DNA of 64,000 nt, taken from contig JADJVA010000020.1 in assembly GCA_016716765.1 (NCBI GenBank), positions 1,240,001 to 1,304,000 of the forward strand. The letters run 5' to 3'. Position numbers and translations under genes: made by a program. The stretch comes from Bdellovibrionales bacterium (lineage in GTDB: Bacteria > Bdellovibrionota > Bdellovibrionia > Bdellovibrionales > UBA1609). Of this stretch, positions 17,136 to 26,290 are shown piece by piece. Positions within the stretch are counted from its first letter, which is position 1, and the number at the start of each line of letters is the position of its first letter. The notes below the pieces were generated by a model. It did not search any database, was not told the DNA's origin, and was given only the letters and a program-made list of their open reading frames with translations.

Positions 17136-17443
17136 TGAGACCGAAATGCCTTTTGTTGTGAAATTCTCACCGTAAGAAAAAGCGAGTGCGTTCGAGCACA
17201 TGATACCCGGAGTAAATTCCGAGCAGATAGATACTTCCGTAGCCAATTTTGGTCACACTGTGTGCCCTTTTTCTTTAATTGGGCCATTTAAGTCGGCCGG
17301 CAGCCCCCTATATGCGATCTCATTTGGTACATTTACTGAATTCTCTCTTATTGATCTAGACCGCGGTCTCTTGGAGATCGGTCTCTGTCCAGGCTTTAAA
17401 TTGTGTTTTAGGTGGCCTGTTGGTGCCACGGGAGAGATTAGCT
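17136..17443. other. Intergenic region before the Pro/Ala-linker lipoprotein
   Basis: 308 nt with no believable gene; a plus-strand frame at 17200-17538 runs into the next gene in another frame and is a shadow. A 12-bp palindrome is listed separately. TTGGAG (17371) and TTTAAA (17395), 18 nt apart, are a possible promoter just after the palindrome. Confidence 0.4.
17358..17369. promoter_or_regulatory. Perfect 12-bp palindrome AGACCGCGGTCT
   Basis: Uninterrupted dyad followed by a second partial copy (CGGTCTC, 17380-17386). It lies immediately upstream of a possible promoter (TTGGAG, 18 nt, TTTAAA) for the lipoprotein gene at 17444, so it may be an operator. Confidence 0.3.
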
Positions 17444-18169
17444 ATGCCTTCACAAGTAAGAACTGTTCTTGGGAGAACCCTTCTTTCTTTTGCCATCTCT
17501 ATCCTTACCATTGCCGTCTTTGTGGGTTGCGGTGGTAAAAGCAAATCGGGAAGTCCAGCTCCAGCTCCAGCTCCGACTCCGACTCCAGCTGGCACTTGTG
17601 CCGCCGGACAGATTTGGTCTCCTCAACACAACGCCTGCCTCCAGCAGTGCGCGCAGGCGGGATATGGAATTGATCCTGCAACCAACCAATGTGTTTACGT
17701 TCAGGGCGGAGTCCCCGGAAACAACTCTTCCTTCTCAAATCTTTGGGGCGGGAGAATGATCATCACTGACCATGGTCTTTACCGTGATTTCCTGCGCGAC
17801 TATGCACGAATATGCGATCCCTATATTGGGTGGAATTGGGGTTCCTATAGCTGTGATTCCTGGGACAGTGTAGGAAGTTTCAGTTTGGTCTCTATTGGTA
17901 CAAGCCTGCCCACTTATGGAGCTGCGACTATTTATGCCTACAATGATTACTCCCCTGGGTATTATGTTCCGATTTCTATCAACGGAAATTTTGAGCCCAT
18001 CAATGACAATACTGGATTCGAGCTGCGCCGCACGGGTTATGGCGGAACACCAAGCTACAATGACATTTTGAGCGTCCAGGCCGACCCAGGAAAACTGACA
18101 GATTCGACGCTCTATATATATCTCTCATATAACGGTAAAGATTTTGCGAGAATTGAAGCGAAGAAATAA
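17444..18169 (+). CDS. Lipoprotein of unknown function with Pro/Ala/Thr linker
   Basis: 241 residues. ATG 17444 has GGGAGAG 7 nt upstream. The signal ends in the lipobox FVGC (Cys about 31), followed by a PAPAPAPTPTP linker that would span the periplasm or lift the domain from the membrane. A Cys-rich segment (CAAGQIWSPQHNACLQQCAQ) and then an aromatic, Gly/Tyr-rich domain (YIGWNWGSYSCDSW) follow. The linker DNA is a run of CCAGCT/CCGACT units. No family is recognised. Confidence 0.65.
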   Translation: MPSQVRTVLGRTLLSFAISILTIAVFVGCGGKSKSGSPAPAPAPTPTPAGTCAAGQIWSPQHNACLQQCAQAGYGIDPATNQCVYVQGGVPGNNSSFSNLWGGRMIITDHGLYRDFLRDYARICDPYIGWNWGSYSCDSWDSVGSFSLVSIGTSLPTYGAATIYAYNDYSPGYYVPISINGNFEPINDNTGFELRRTGYGGTPSYNDILSVQADPGKLTDSTLYIYLSYNGKDFARIEAKK

Positions 18170-18416
18170 GGGCTGATTGCAACGGAGCGCGCAATCTGCC
18201 CCGTCCAATATTTTCCGGTTTCCTAGCCTATCATGAAAAGCTCAGAATTTTGGCGCTCGCTGTTTCAGCCAATCGTATTGTCTGTCAAGTGAATCTCAAA
18301 AAAAACAAATCACTCGACCAAAATTAAAAAAGCCATTGACCCTAGGCCCAATTAAAAGTTCAATTTCTATACTTAATAAATTCACCAACCTAGTTTTTCA
18401 ACGGGAGTAATTCAGA

Positions 18417-18689
18417 ATGAACAAAGCGCAACTTATCGAAAGAGTCGCTGCCGACACAAACATGACAAAAGCTCAAGCTGAGCGTGTTTTGGATACCACC
18501 ATCGACACAATCAGAAAGTCTGTTAAAAAGGGCGATGATGTGAAGCTTGTTGGCTTTGGCACTTTTACGAAAACCAAGCGCAAAGCCCGCGTCGGCCGCA
18601 ATCCACAAACTGGTAAAGCAATTAAAATTCCTGCCGGCTGGTATCCTAAGTTTCGTCCTGGTGCTGAGTTTAAAGAATCCGTCCGCTAG
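18417..18689 (+). CDS. hup: HU-family DNA-binding protein
   Basis: 90 residues, the standard HU length. The N-terminal helices (MNKAQLIERVAAD...) and the beta-arm with GRNPQTGKAIKIPA are intact, where the Pro at the arm tip intercalates DNA. It acts as a dimer compacting the nucleoid. IHF is unlikely, given the stand-alone gene and HU-type arm. GGAG lies upstream (ACGGGAGTAATTCAG). It is monocistronic, closed by a strong terminator at 18718. Confidence 0.95.
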   Translation: MNKAQLIERVAADTNMTKAQAERVLDTTIDTIRKSVKKGDDVKLVGFGTFTKTKRKARVGRNPQTGKAIKIPAGWYPKFRPGAEFKESVR

Positions 18690-18717
18690 TTGAATCTCAT
18701 CCTATCAACTGAAAAAA

Positions 18718-18751
18718 GGCCAATTTGGATATCAAATTTGGCCTTTTTTTT
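18718..18751 (+). terminator. Rho-independent terminator of the HU gene
   Basis: GGCCAATTTG (18718-18727) pairs with CAAATTTGGCC (18733-18743) with one bulged A, loop GATAT, then an uninterrupted run of T to 18751. Confidence 0.92.
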
Positions 18752-18818
18752 CTTCTTTTGATCTTTTTAAAAAAGTTTAACTTTTTTTTAGCGAAAAAAT
18801 GATCCATATTCATCGCCT

Positions 18819-19811
18819 ATGCCAACATTTAATTCTTCCGATCTTAAAAAAATAGGTGTTTTCACAAGCGGCGGCGATGCGCCTGGAATGAACGCTGCCA
18901 TTCGCGCCGTCGTTCGTTCCGCAATAGGTTCCGGAATTCAAGTCGACGCCATTTACCAGGGTTTCAAGGGAATGCTAAATGGCGACTTTGAAACGCTCGG
19001 ACTTCGTTCGATGGCAAATACCATTCAGCGAGGTGGGACTGTCATCAAAACTGGGCGCTGTATGGAATTTCATCGACCGGAGGAGAGGCGCCGTGCAGCT
19101 GAAAATCTTCGGCAAAGAGAAATTCAGGCCCTTGTCTGTATTGGTGGAGATGGTTCCTTCGCGGGTGCCCACGCCTTGTGGGTTGAGCAAAAAGTTCCCT
19201 ACGTCGGAATTCCTGGAACGATTGACAACGATATTTTTGGTACGGACCTGACGATCGGATTTGATACGGCCGTCAATACAGCCCTTGAAGCCATTGATCG
19301 TATCCGTGATACAGCTGCAAGTCACGATCGACTGTTCATTGTCGAGGTTATGGGGCGTGACTCAGGCTATATTGCTGTTGATGTAGGCATTGCTGGAGGA
19401 GCGGAGGGCGTTTTTATTCCAGAATCTCCTTTGTCTGTAGATTCTGCGATCGAGAAAATAAGGAGCGGAATCAAAGCAGGAAAGACTTCAAGTATTCTTG
19501 TTGCAGCTGAGGGGCAAAAGCCAGGCCGCGCTTACGATCTTGCAGAAGCGATCCGAAAAAAATCTGGATTTGAAGCTAAGGTTTGTATCCTGGGGCATAT
19601 CCAGAGAGGTGGCGCCCCTACAGCAGTCGATCGAATTCTAGGAAGTCGTCTTGGTGCTCAGGCCGTCCATAGTTTTTGTTAAGGGGTCTGTGACATTATG
19701 GTGGGAATTCAGGCAGGACAAATCATCGAAAAGGAAATGGCCAAATGCCTGGGACAAAAAAAGGCTCTCCCATTGGGAGTTCTTGGTTTAGTGGATCAAC
19801 TCTCTCACTAG
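18819..19811 (+). pseudogene. pfkA: 6-phosphofructokinase with in-frame TAA near the C-terminus
   Basis: ATP-type PFK for fructose-6-phosphate to fructose-1,6-bisphosphate. Motifs are GGDAPGMNAAIRA, GGDGSF, PGTIDNDIFGTD (catalytic Asp), MGRDSGY and HIQRGGAPT. The first open frame ends at TAA 19680-19682 after 287 residues, just past GSRLGAQAV. In the same frame homology continues at once (GVCDIMVGIQAGQI) to TAG 19809-19811, giving 330 codons, the usual PFK length. Either a substitution made the stop, or two compensating homopolymer errors did (TTTTT for TTTT and AA for AAA would restore HSFVKGVCD). All catalytic residues lie before the stop, so the truncated protein might keep some activity. 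Confidence 0.8.
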
Positions 19812-19893
19812 TTACTGGGAGAGTGTGGCAGCAAAAGGCAATGACACACATAAGCACTCTCTATGGTCGGCGACCAAGGCATTTGACGAAAAA

Positions 19894-19908
19894 TTAACAA
19901 ATTGTTAA
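19894..19908. promoter_or_regulatory. Palindromic operator-like site TTAACAA-A-TTGTTAA
   Basis: Perfect 7-bp arms around one base. It starts 6 nt after a TTGACG (19883-19888) that could be a -35 box, so it would sit in the promoter spacer, where a repressor would block RNA polymerase. It lies 39 nt before the start of the substrate-binding lipoprotein gene. Confidence 0.45.
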
Positions 19909-19946
19909 GAACAGCCTTCGGAGTCCGGGTGGGGAGTGTTTTGGTT

Positions 19947-21110
19947 ATGAGAAATGGACTTAAAAAGGGGCTGGTTTGTCTGGCCACCATCCACCTGTTT
20001 CTTTGGCTCTCCTCGTGCCTCTTAAATCGGCATCAAAAATTGGAAAATCAAAAAACTGTTCGCGTTGGCAGTTTTCTTTCGCTGACAGGGCCGGATGCTT
20101 CTTTCGGATGGAGCACTCGCAAGGGACTGGAACTTGCCGTATCTCAAATAAATGAAAATGGAGGAGTGAGCGGGCGAACTCTTGAGCTCATCATTCGAGA
20201 CGACGGCGGTAAGATAGATAAGGCCATCAAAGCGGTTGATGATTTTGGATCTGATCCCGCATTTGTTGCAATTCTTGGGCAAGCCGCAAGTCAGTTATCG
20301 CTAGCCGCAGCACCTCATGCCCAGAAATATGGAATCCCTATGATTAGCCCCAGCTCTACAAACCCCCGGGTCACAGAAGTGGGAGATTTTATCTTTAGAG
20401 TTTGTTTTATTGATCCCTTCCAAGGCTACGTCATGGCAAAATTCGCTCGGGAAAACTTGAAAGCTTCACGGGTTGCGATCATTCGCGACCGTCGATCCGA
20501 ATACAGCATGGGGCTTGCCGAATATTTCGATCGGACATTTAGGTCTTTAGGCGGATTCATCGTCGCAGAGGAAGAGTTCGCGGCAGGAGACACTGATTTT
20601 AGCAGCCAACTCAGTCACATCCGCTCCAAAGGACCTGATGCGATATTCATTCCCGGCTATTATTCAGAGGTGGCCCTCATTGCTAAGCAGGCGCGACTGA
20701 TGAGAATTCGGACCCGTTTGCTGGGGGGTGACGGCTGGGACTCTGGAAAATTATTTGAGCTCACCCAAGGAGCTCTCAACGGAGCTTACTTTTCCAGTCA
20801 TTTTTCTCCCGAAAGAAATTCGGCTCCTGTTAAAAAATTTGTTGAAACTTATAAGGAAAAATTTGGCGAAAGCCCTGATGGCTTTGCTGCAATGGCTTAC
20901 GATGCTGCCTTTATTTTAGTTGATGCAATCGAAAAAGCGACTCCTTTCACTCGAAAACAGGTTCGTGACCAAATCGCCCTGACGCGACACTTTCCCGGTG
21001 TTACGGGCTCTATCTCTTTGAATTCAAATAGAAATGCTGACAAATCTGCCGTCATTTTTAGAATTGATGGCCCCAATAACCGCTTTGTCACGACAGTTGA
21101 GCCCAACTGA
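19947..21110 (+). CDS. Branched-chain amino acid-type ABC substrate-binding lipoprotein
   Basis: 387 residues. ATG 19947 with GGGGAG upstream gives a signal ending LWLSSC, a lipobox. The type I periplasmic-binding fold opens VRVGSFLSLTGPDASFG and carries LELAVSQINENGG, the pattern of LivJ-like receptors. No permease or ATPase genes lie next to it, so it is an orphan receptor. It could serve a transporter encoded elsewhere or feed a sensory system. The palindrome at 19894 suggests tight regulation. The ligand cannot be named from sequence. Confidence 0.85.
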   Translation: MRNGLKKGLVCLATIHLFLWLSSCLLNRHQKLENQKTVRVGSFLSLTGPDASFGWSTRKGLELAVSQINENGGVSGRTLELIIRDDGGKIDKAIKAVDDFGSDPAFVAILGQAASQLSLAAAPHAQKYGIPMISPSSTNPRVTEVGDFIFRVCFIDPFQGYVMAKFARENLKASRVAIIRDRRSEYSMGLAEYFDRTFRSLGGFIVAEEEFAAGDTDFSSQLSHIRSKGPDAIFIPGYYSEVALIAKQARLMRIRTRLLGGDGWDSGKLFELTQGALNGAYFSSHFSPERNSAPVKKFVETYKEKFGESPDGFAAMAYDAAFILVDAIEKATPFTRKQVRDQIALTRHFPGVTGSISLNSNRNADKSAVIFRIDGPNNRFVTTVEPN

Positions 21111-21272
21111 GGCGCTCCCATAATACCGTCCCCAAATTCCATAACTGTAAAATATTCCTATTGCAGCAACGGGAATGACGCGTCAGAATAGGCTCGAAGG
21201 TCTGCGTAGAGTCCATTCTGTTCCAAATTTGCACCAGCAGGTCCCGGAACTTTCCAAAAATAGGAAGAGCAG

Positions 21273-21779
21273 ATGTACATTTTTCGAATCCTTCTTTTGA
21301 CCCTTGCGATTTTGCTGGCCTCCTTTCGGTCGTCCGCCCAAAATCAAGATTTGGAGGAGCTATCCAATCCTTCGGTCATTAATCAAAAAATACTCTCCTT
21401 TAAGACTTGCAGGGAAAATCGGCACGTTATCAGCTCTTCCAAATCCAATATTTCACAAATCTGCCTTTCTTCTGATAGTGAATTTCGCGATGCAATCAAT
21501 GATTTTCAAATCTTTACAGTTGTTTATATAGACGGAACAGTAGCGGAATACACGCTCTCCTCTTTCAAGCTTGATCAGCTTCTTTCCCATAGACTTCAGA
21601 GCAATGTGATGAAGGGGATTCTCTTAAATAGAGTTCAGAGTTCTCCTTCGGCCCCTAGTATTTTGATTGAGGGAGCTGTTTTCTTGGTTTTCAAAAAAGG
21701 CCAAGAATCGTCAAACACAACCCCGCCCCTTATTGTCGGACGCACACCACTTGACGAAGCTTTTTTTGTACCGCAATAA
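21273..21779 (+). CDS. Hypothetical exported protein
   Basis: 168 residues. AGGAAGAG precedes the ATG. The signal peptide (1-22) ends FRSSAQ. The mature protein has two Cys (KTCRENRH, ISQICLSS) and a beta-rich C-terminal half ending FFVPQ. Its N-terminal VINQKILSFKTC segment resembles no family I know. A weak stem AGGCC/GGCCT follows the gene (21801-21817). Confidence 0.6.
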   Translation: MYIFRILLLTLAILLASFRSSAQNQDLEELSNPSVINQKILSFKTCRENRHVISSSKSNISQICLSSDSEFRDAINDFQIFTVVYIDGTVAEYTLSSFKLDQLLSHRLQSNVMKGILLNRVQSSPSAPSILIEGAVFLVFKKGQESSNTTPPLIVGRTPLDEAFFVPQ

Positions 21780-21932
21780 AGAAGCCTCTGAGCCCGAGCT
21801 AGGCCATAGAAAGGCCTTTCGCCGCAACCAATCATAAAAAAATCGAGACAAAAGGTAAATCCATCGTTATGTTCCACCCGCTCTGGAGGGAGGGAGAATA
21901 TCCACATCTCAACCTATAAGAAGGAATGCAAA

Positions 21933-23291
21933 ATGAAAAATTGTTTATATGGCCTATGCGCCGCAATCCTAGCTGCCTCCACGCTTCAGTCACAGGCGAA
22001 TCCCTCAGAAGGATTTGAATATACCGGTTATTTCCGATCAGGAACCGGAACCAATTCCTTGGGCGGAAACTACGAATGCTTCAACAATAAGAAGACGAGC
22101 GGAAATGAATTTCGCATCGGAAACGAATGCGCGACCTATGGCGAAGCCACTTTCACCTTTCACCACCTCAAGAGTGAAAAAAATGATCCCTTCTTTAAAA
22201 GCCAAATTCGCTTGGCCTATGTCGCCAATGATTTTGGAAAAGCAGGAACAGGCACACCAGTCACCTATACGAATAATGGCGATGCCGTGTTCTCATTGGC
22301 AGAAGCCTATGTTCAAGGTGGGAAATTTCAAGATGTTCCCTATACCTTTTGGGCTGGAAAGCGATTCTATCGTGAACCCGATCTTTTTATGAACGATTGG
22401 TTCTATTATGGCAACACGGTCGGCAACGGAGCCGGCGTTGAAGAAATACCAGTGGGTATTGGAAAACTCGCCATCGCCCAACTTCGCCAGGTGAATACGG
22501 ATGCCGCGGATGGTGGTAGAACCGAAAAGGGACGACCAGGTATCACTTTGTGGGATGCACGTCTCAAAGACATCGCCATCACCGAAAATGACAAGCTTGA
22601 ATTTTGGGTGGCCTATGGGCATTCGCCAGAGGGCACAAGCGTTGCGACTCCCACTGATGTTTATGAAAAAGGCACCGGACTTATTGTTGGCGCCAAAAAT
22701 CACTATGAATTTGATGGTGGTTTCTATGATGCCGCATTGATTCGAGGTTCGGGTCTCATGCAATCGCTCGAACTGTCAGGGGATTCTACTCCAATCAAAG
22801 AAACGAGCACACCGACCACACAGAAGAGCACACAACAAGACGCTCTTCGTTGGCGTTTAGTCAATCATGTCCAATATGAGATACCTAATAGCAAATGGGC
22901 TTTTCATGCGGGAATCAGTCACGAACGTTGGGATAGTGGAGCGGCCACTAAGAACCTGGGCAAATGGACCAGCGTCGGAATTCTCCCTGTTTATTTCCTG
23001 ACCGACCATATTCAATTGACTGGCCAATTGGGAGCCTCACTCGTCGATGACGAGAGTGAGCTTAATGGAAGTGATCCGTTGGGACAGCGCACTCTTTACC
23101 GAGCCACGATCGCCCCACAAATCGCCATCAATACGAAATTGAGTGCCCGCCCTGTGTTAAGAGCTTATTACACTCAGAGCTGGTGGAACGACAAGAATAA
23201 GGGAGCTTCATACGTTGGAGCAAATGCACCGTCTTTTGTCGACAAAACCAGCGGTGCTTCTTACGGTTTCCAAGCGGAAGTTTGGTTCTAA
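21933..23291 (+). CDS. lamB: LamB/maltoporin-family outer-membrane porin
   Basis: 452 residues with a signal peptide (1-22, ending SQAN). Many LamB landmarks are present: an opening GYFRSG strand, the Cys pair CFNN...GNECATYGE that closes the first loop, FWAGKRFYREPDLFMNDWFYY (the conserved AGKRFY block), GAGVEEIPVGIGKL and a C-terminal strand ending AEVWF. An 18-stranded trimeric barrel passing maltodextrins or other sugars is expected; the true substrate is uncertain because no transporter genes are adjacent. AGAAGGA lies 10 nt before the ATG. It is monocistronic, closed by a strong terminator. Confidence 0.88.
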   Translation: MKNCLYGLCAAILAASTLQSQANPSEGFEYTGYFRSGTGTNSLGGNYECFNNKKTSGNEFRIGNECATYGEATFTFHHLKSEKNDPFFKSQIRLAYVANDFGKAGTGTPVTYTNNGDAVFSLAEAYVQGGKFQDVPYTFWAGKRFYREPDLFMNDWFYYGNTVGNGAGVEEIPVGIGKLAIAQLRQVNTDAADGGRTEKGRPGITLWDARLKDIAITENDKLEFWVAYGHSPEGTSVATPTDVYEKGTGLIVGAKNHYEFDGGFYDAALIRGSGLMQSLELSGDSTPIKETSTPTTQKSTQQDALRWRLVNHVQYEIPNSKWAFHAGISHERWDSGAATKNLGKWTSVGILPVYFLTDHIQLTGQLGASLVDDESELNGSDPLGQRTLYRATIAPQIAINTKLSARPVLRAYYTQSWWNDKNKGASYVGANAPSFVDKTSGASYGFQAEVWF

Positions 23292-23338
23292 GCCAAGTCA
23301 GTTTGGCTGAACAAATATCAGTTTATTCTGAAAGTGCA

Positions 23339-23368
23339 GAAACGGGCCTCAATGGCCCGTTTCTCTTT
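23339..23368 (+). terminator. Rho-independent terminator of the porin gene
   Basis: GAAACGGGCC (23339-23348), loop TCAAT, GGCCCGTTTC (23354-23363), then CTTT. A perfect 10-bp stem. It lies between convergent genes and may also slow transcription coming from flgE on the other strand, although that side has no T-run. Confidence 0.85.
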
Positions 23369-23413
23369 GTGTTGAACATTGCTTTAGTTTCTCAATTCAT
23401 CTCAGTTTTCTGA

Positions 23414-24712
23414 TTAACGTTTCAGATTGATCACCTCGGCCAATAATTCATCTGTGGTGGTGATCGTTTTGGCATTCGCTTGAAATCCTCTCTGATTTTG
23501 TATGAGGTTGACGAATTCCAGAGCCAAATCCACCGTTGAGCGCTCTAGTGATTTAGCAAAAATCTTCCCACGCCCGGCACGATTTGGTTTTCCAACAGCA
23601 GGAGAACCCGAATCACGAGCTTCTTTCAATCGGTTGTTTCCCACTTTGAAAAGGGCTTCTGGGTTTTCGAACTTCGCCAAAGCAATTTGCGCCAAATCCT
23701 TGGTTGCACCATTGCTGTACAATGCCGTGAGAACACCTTCATCGTTGAAAGAAAGGTTGGTGATGGTTCCTGCCGCTGACCCGTCTTGGTTCCAACTCAT
23801 CATGTCAGAATCTTTGCCATACTGCTTCGTCCCGTCAAGCCCCTTTCCTTTGTCAGTCGTGATGGAATCGCCAAAATCAACCTTGATCTGCTGGTTCTGA
23901 AAGGCTCCACCTTTGAAATTGAAAGTTGAGGAAACCATTTCTTCTGTATCTAGTTTGCCATCGACGTTAAAAGTGAGCTTTCCCTTGCAAGCTTCACTCA
24001 ATCCATCTTCAACCCCTCCCATCATCTCCTTTCCATCTACCATTCCTCGATACTCCCAGGTCCGGTCAGCGATTTTATTGAAAAACATTGTCATTAAATG
24101 CTTATTCCCTTGAGAGTCGTAAATTTCAACTCCCGTCGAATAGTTAGAGGTATCATAGGGATTTTTGGGATCGAAGACCTTTACCATTCCCGGTTCTTGA
24201 GCGACCCGAGAGTCCAGATTGAGCTCCATCCTAATTTTGGTTGTTCCTTTGGCTGGAATCAAAGCCCGAGGAAATTTAATATCTTCCACCTTATTAATGA
24301 CAGTCCCGTTTTCATCAGCCTCAAATCCCTGCACCCGCTGATTGTCATTTGTCACCAAATAGCCTTCCTTATCAAAGTGAAAGGATCCATCTCGAGAAAA
24401 GGACTCACCGTCTGAACCCTTCAAGATGTAGTAACCGTCTCCTGAGATGGCGAGATCTGTCGCTTTCTCCGTTGCATCGACATTTCCTTGAACGAGAATG
24501 GGATTGACGGCCCCAATTTTCACACCGCGACCTATTTGGTTTCCACCCAAAATGCCTTTTAAACTTTTTGAGATGATATCTTGAAATTCTGCTCGACTGG
24601 CTTTGAATCCAATTGTGTTGGCATTGGCGATATTATCACCAATCACACCCAAGGCTTCACCCTGTGCGCTCAAACCGGATACACCGGTATAAAGTGAAGA
24701 AAGAACACCCAT
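23414..24712 (-). CDS. flgE: Flagellar hook protein
   Basis: 432 residues. The N-terminus MGVLSSLYTGVSGLSAQG, the rod/hook signature ANANTIGFKASRAEFQD and the C-terminal FVNLIQNQRGFQANAKTI motif are all present, so the D0 helices that polymerise into the hook are complete. ATG 24712 is preceded by TGGAGGTCTTGT; a longer frame from 24742 is not needed. It is the last gene of the minus-strand flagellar run. It follows the small operon protein after a 130-nt gap that may hold its own promoter. Confidence 0.95.
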   Translation of the reverse strand: MGVLSSLYTGVSGLSAQGEALGVIGDNIANANTIGFKASRAEFQDIISKSLKGILGGNQIGRGVKIGAVNPILVQGNVDATEKATDLAISGDGYYILKGSDGESFSRDGSFHFDKEGYLVTNDNQRVQGFEADENGTVINKVEDIKFPRALIPAKGTTKIRMELNLDSRVAQEPGMVKVFDPKNPYDTSNYSTGVEIYDSQGNKHLMTMFFNKIADRTWEYRGMVDGKEMMGGVEDGLSEACKGKLTFNVDGKLDTEEMVSSTFNFKGGAFQNQQIKVDFGDSITTDKGKGLDGTKQYGKDSDMMSWNQDGSAAGTITNLSFNDEGVLTALYSNGATKDLAQIALAKFENPEALFKVGNNRLKEARDSGSPAVGKPNRAGRGKIFAKSLERSTVDLALEFVNLIQNQRGFQANAKTITTTDELLAEVINLKR

Positions 24713-24842
24713 ACAAGACCTCCATGTCTTCCGCCACCTCAATCAATCAGTGACGTTTACGGAGGGGCCCCCTCTACGAGGTCCAGCCCCTATTATTTTT
24801 TTAAAGCACCCAAACATCCTGTTCGGGCCCTACAAACCCAAC

Positions 24843-25274
24843 TCAAATGACGACAGTGGAGTCGATGTTAGTAAATACATTGTCCTTCAATGAATTCCTG
24901 TCCATCACCGTCACTACCGTATTATTCTTCACGCTCACAATCATGGCTGAATCATCAGTCAATATGAGAGTTTCCTTCGCCCCCTTTCCAGCGGCTCTTT
25001 CAACTGCACTTTCAATTTTTCCTAAACATTCTGGTGAGAATACAATCCCTCGGGATTGCATTCGCTCAATGGCATGATTCGAAAATCGAATACTTTCAGA
25101 TGGAGAATTCTCTCCACGTAAGGCCAATTGACCGCTAGCTCCCTGATCAATTTGGCGCAAAGTTTGTCTAAATTCCCCTTTTTCATCTAATCCCTTTGGG
25201 GCCAAACCAGTGGTTCGTGGCCTCTGCAAACCTTCAAGTGATTGAATCTTTCCAGTGTTGAACACCTGACTCAC
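24843..25274 (-). CDS. Flagellar operon protein (TIGR02530-like)
   Basis: 143 residues. This small protein is found between flgD and flgE in many flagellar clusters. The conserved core lies in the C-terminal half (RFSNHAIERMQSRGI, ILTDDSAMIVSVKNNTVVTVMDR). Its function is unknown; position suggests a part in hook assembly. It overlaps flgD by 4 nt, so translation is coupled. Confidence 0.82.
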   Translation of the reverse strand: MSQVFNTGKIQSLEGLQRPRTTGLAPKGLDEKGEFRQTLRQIDQGASGQLALRGENSPSESIRFSNHAIERMQSRGIVFSPECLGKIESAVERAAGKGAKETLILTDDSAMIVSVKNNTVVTVMDRNSLKDNVFTNIDSTVVI

Positions 25275-26272
25275 AATCCCGCCTCAATCCCCTGCTTTTT
25301 CATCTCATTCACCATTTCCCGACTCATGCCCACAGTTTCCAAATTGCTCTCCAAGGGCGATGCAACCGAGCCCGAAGAATCTGGAACCGATGGCCTCTTC
25401 GTCTGCGGACCGGACTTCTGAACAGCAGGCGACACCGTATTGACTTGTCTTCCCACTTTCGCTTGTGTCAATTGGGAAGGATCCACTATTTTCTTAACCT
25501 CACTCAATTGAATGCTTTGATTGCCCACAAGCAGCAGTGGACCCTTCGGAGTAAAATTCACGCCGCTGATTGTTCCCTCAAATTTCGTCTCAGTCCCAAC
25601 CTTAACACCATTGGAGGCGACGGCTTCAATTACAATTCGATACTCTCCCGCACGAGCTGGCTGGCCGTCTTCAGTTAATCCGTTCCAACTCAACTCATTC
25701 TTGCCTTTTTTAACCTCGCTCAAACTCAACTCACGAACAGTTTGATTATTAGCATCCATAATTTTGACTTTAACATCGCTTGCGTCACCGAGTAGATCAT
25801 AGGCCACATCGTGAGTTTCCTTCTCGTCAGTTCGGCTGATTCGTGACGAATCTCCACTGACCCCTTTGCCTATAAGACCGAGAGCCGCAAAATCATTTTT
25901 CGGAGCTGCGGCCTTTGCGAGATCTCCAATCCCCTTGTCAATATTTCCCAGACTTTCGAGTGAAGAGAACTGAGCCAATTGCGCTGCCATTTGATGATTT
26001 TCCATTGGATTTGTTGGATCCTGATTTTTCAATTGAGCAAGAAGTAGTTTTAAAAAGGCATCCCGATCCAGCTCATTGTTTCCGACTTTCCTCGTTTTAG
26101 CGGGATCTACCCAGTTTGGATCGGCAACTTTATTTAATACCTCACCAAGGTCCTTGCTCCCAAAGGCCTTTTTGTAATCTTCTGGGGAAACCTCATTTCC
26201 AACGTCTGGCTTCAATGCCGATTGCTGAACTGAATTTGACCACGTTTGAGTGGAATTCTTAATGTTAATCAT
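25271..26272 (-). CDS. flgD: Flagellar hook assembly (capping) protein
   Basis: 333 residues. The N-terminal signature LDRDAFLKLLLAQLKNQDPTNP is intact, followed by NHQMAAQLAQFSSLESL. A Tudor/FnIII-like C-terminal part (about 130-240, SWNGLTEDGQPARAGEYRI) is followed by an extra tail of about 80 residues rich in Pro, Ser and Lys, longer than in E. coli. FlgD caps the growing hook and is exported through the flagellar type III system. Confidence 0.93.
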   Translation of the reverse strand: MINIKNSTQTWSNSVQQSALKPDVGNEVSPEDYKKAFGSKDLGEVLNKVADPNWVDPAKTRKVGNNELDRDAFLKLLLAQLKNQDPTNPMENHQMAAQLAQFSSLESLGNIDKGIGDLAKAAAPKNDFAALGLIGKGVSGDSSRISRTDEKETHDVAYDLLGDASDVKVKIMDANNQTVRELSLSEVKKGKNELSWNGLTEDGQPARAGEYRIVIEAVASNGVKVGTETKFEGTISGVNFTPKGPLLLVGNQSIQLSEVKKIVDPSQLTQAKVGRQVNTVSPAVQKSGPQTKRPSVPDSSGSVASPLESNLETVGMSREMVNEMKKQGIEAGL

Positions 26273-26290
26273 TAAAGCTCCGGTCGTTCA

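Noticed and set aside
17200..17538. 112-codon plus-strand frame
   Set aside because: It runs 95 nt into the lipoprotein gene in another frame, has no ribosome site, and shows no domain.
22293..22763. 156-codon minus-strand frame in the porin gene
   Set aside because: Antisense shadow of the LamB-type gene, whose own protein is clearly conserved.
24764..24779. GC-rich dyad GAGGGG-C-CCCCTC before flgE as a terminator
   Set aside because: The arms are separated by one base and no T-run follows, so no usable hairpin terminator.
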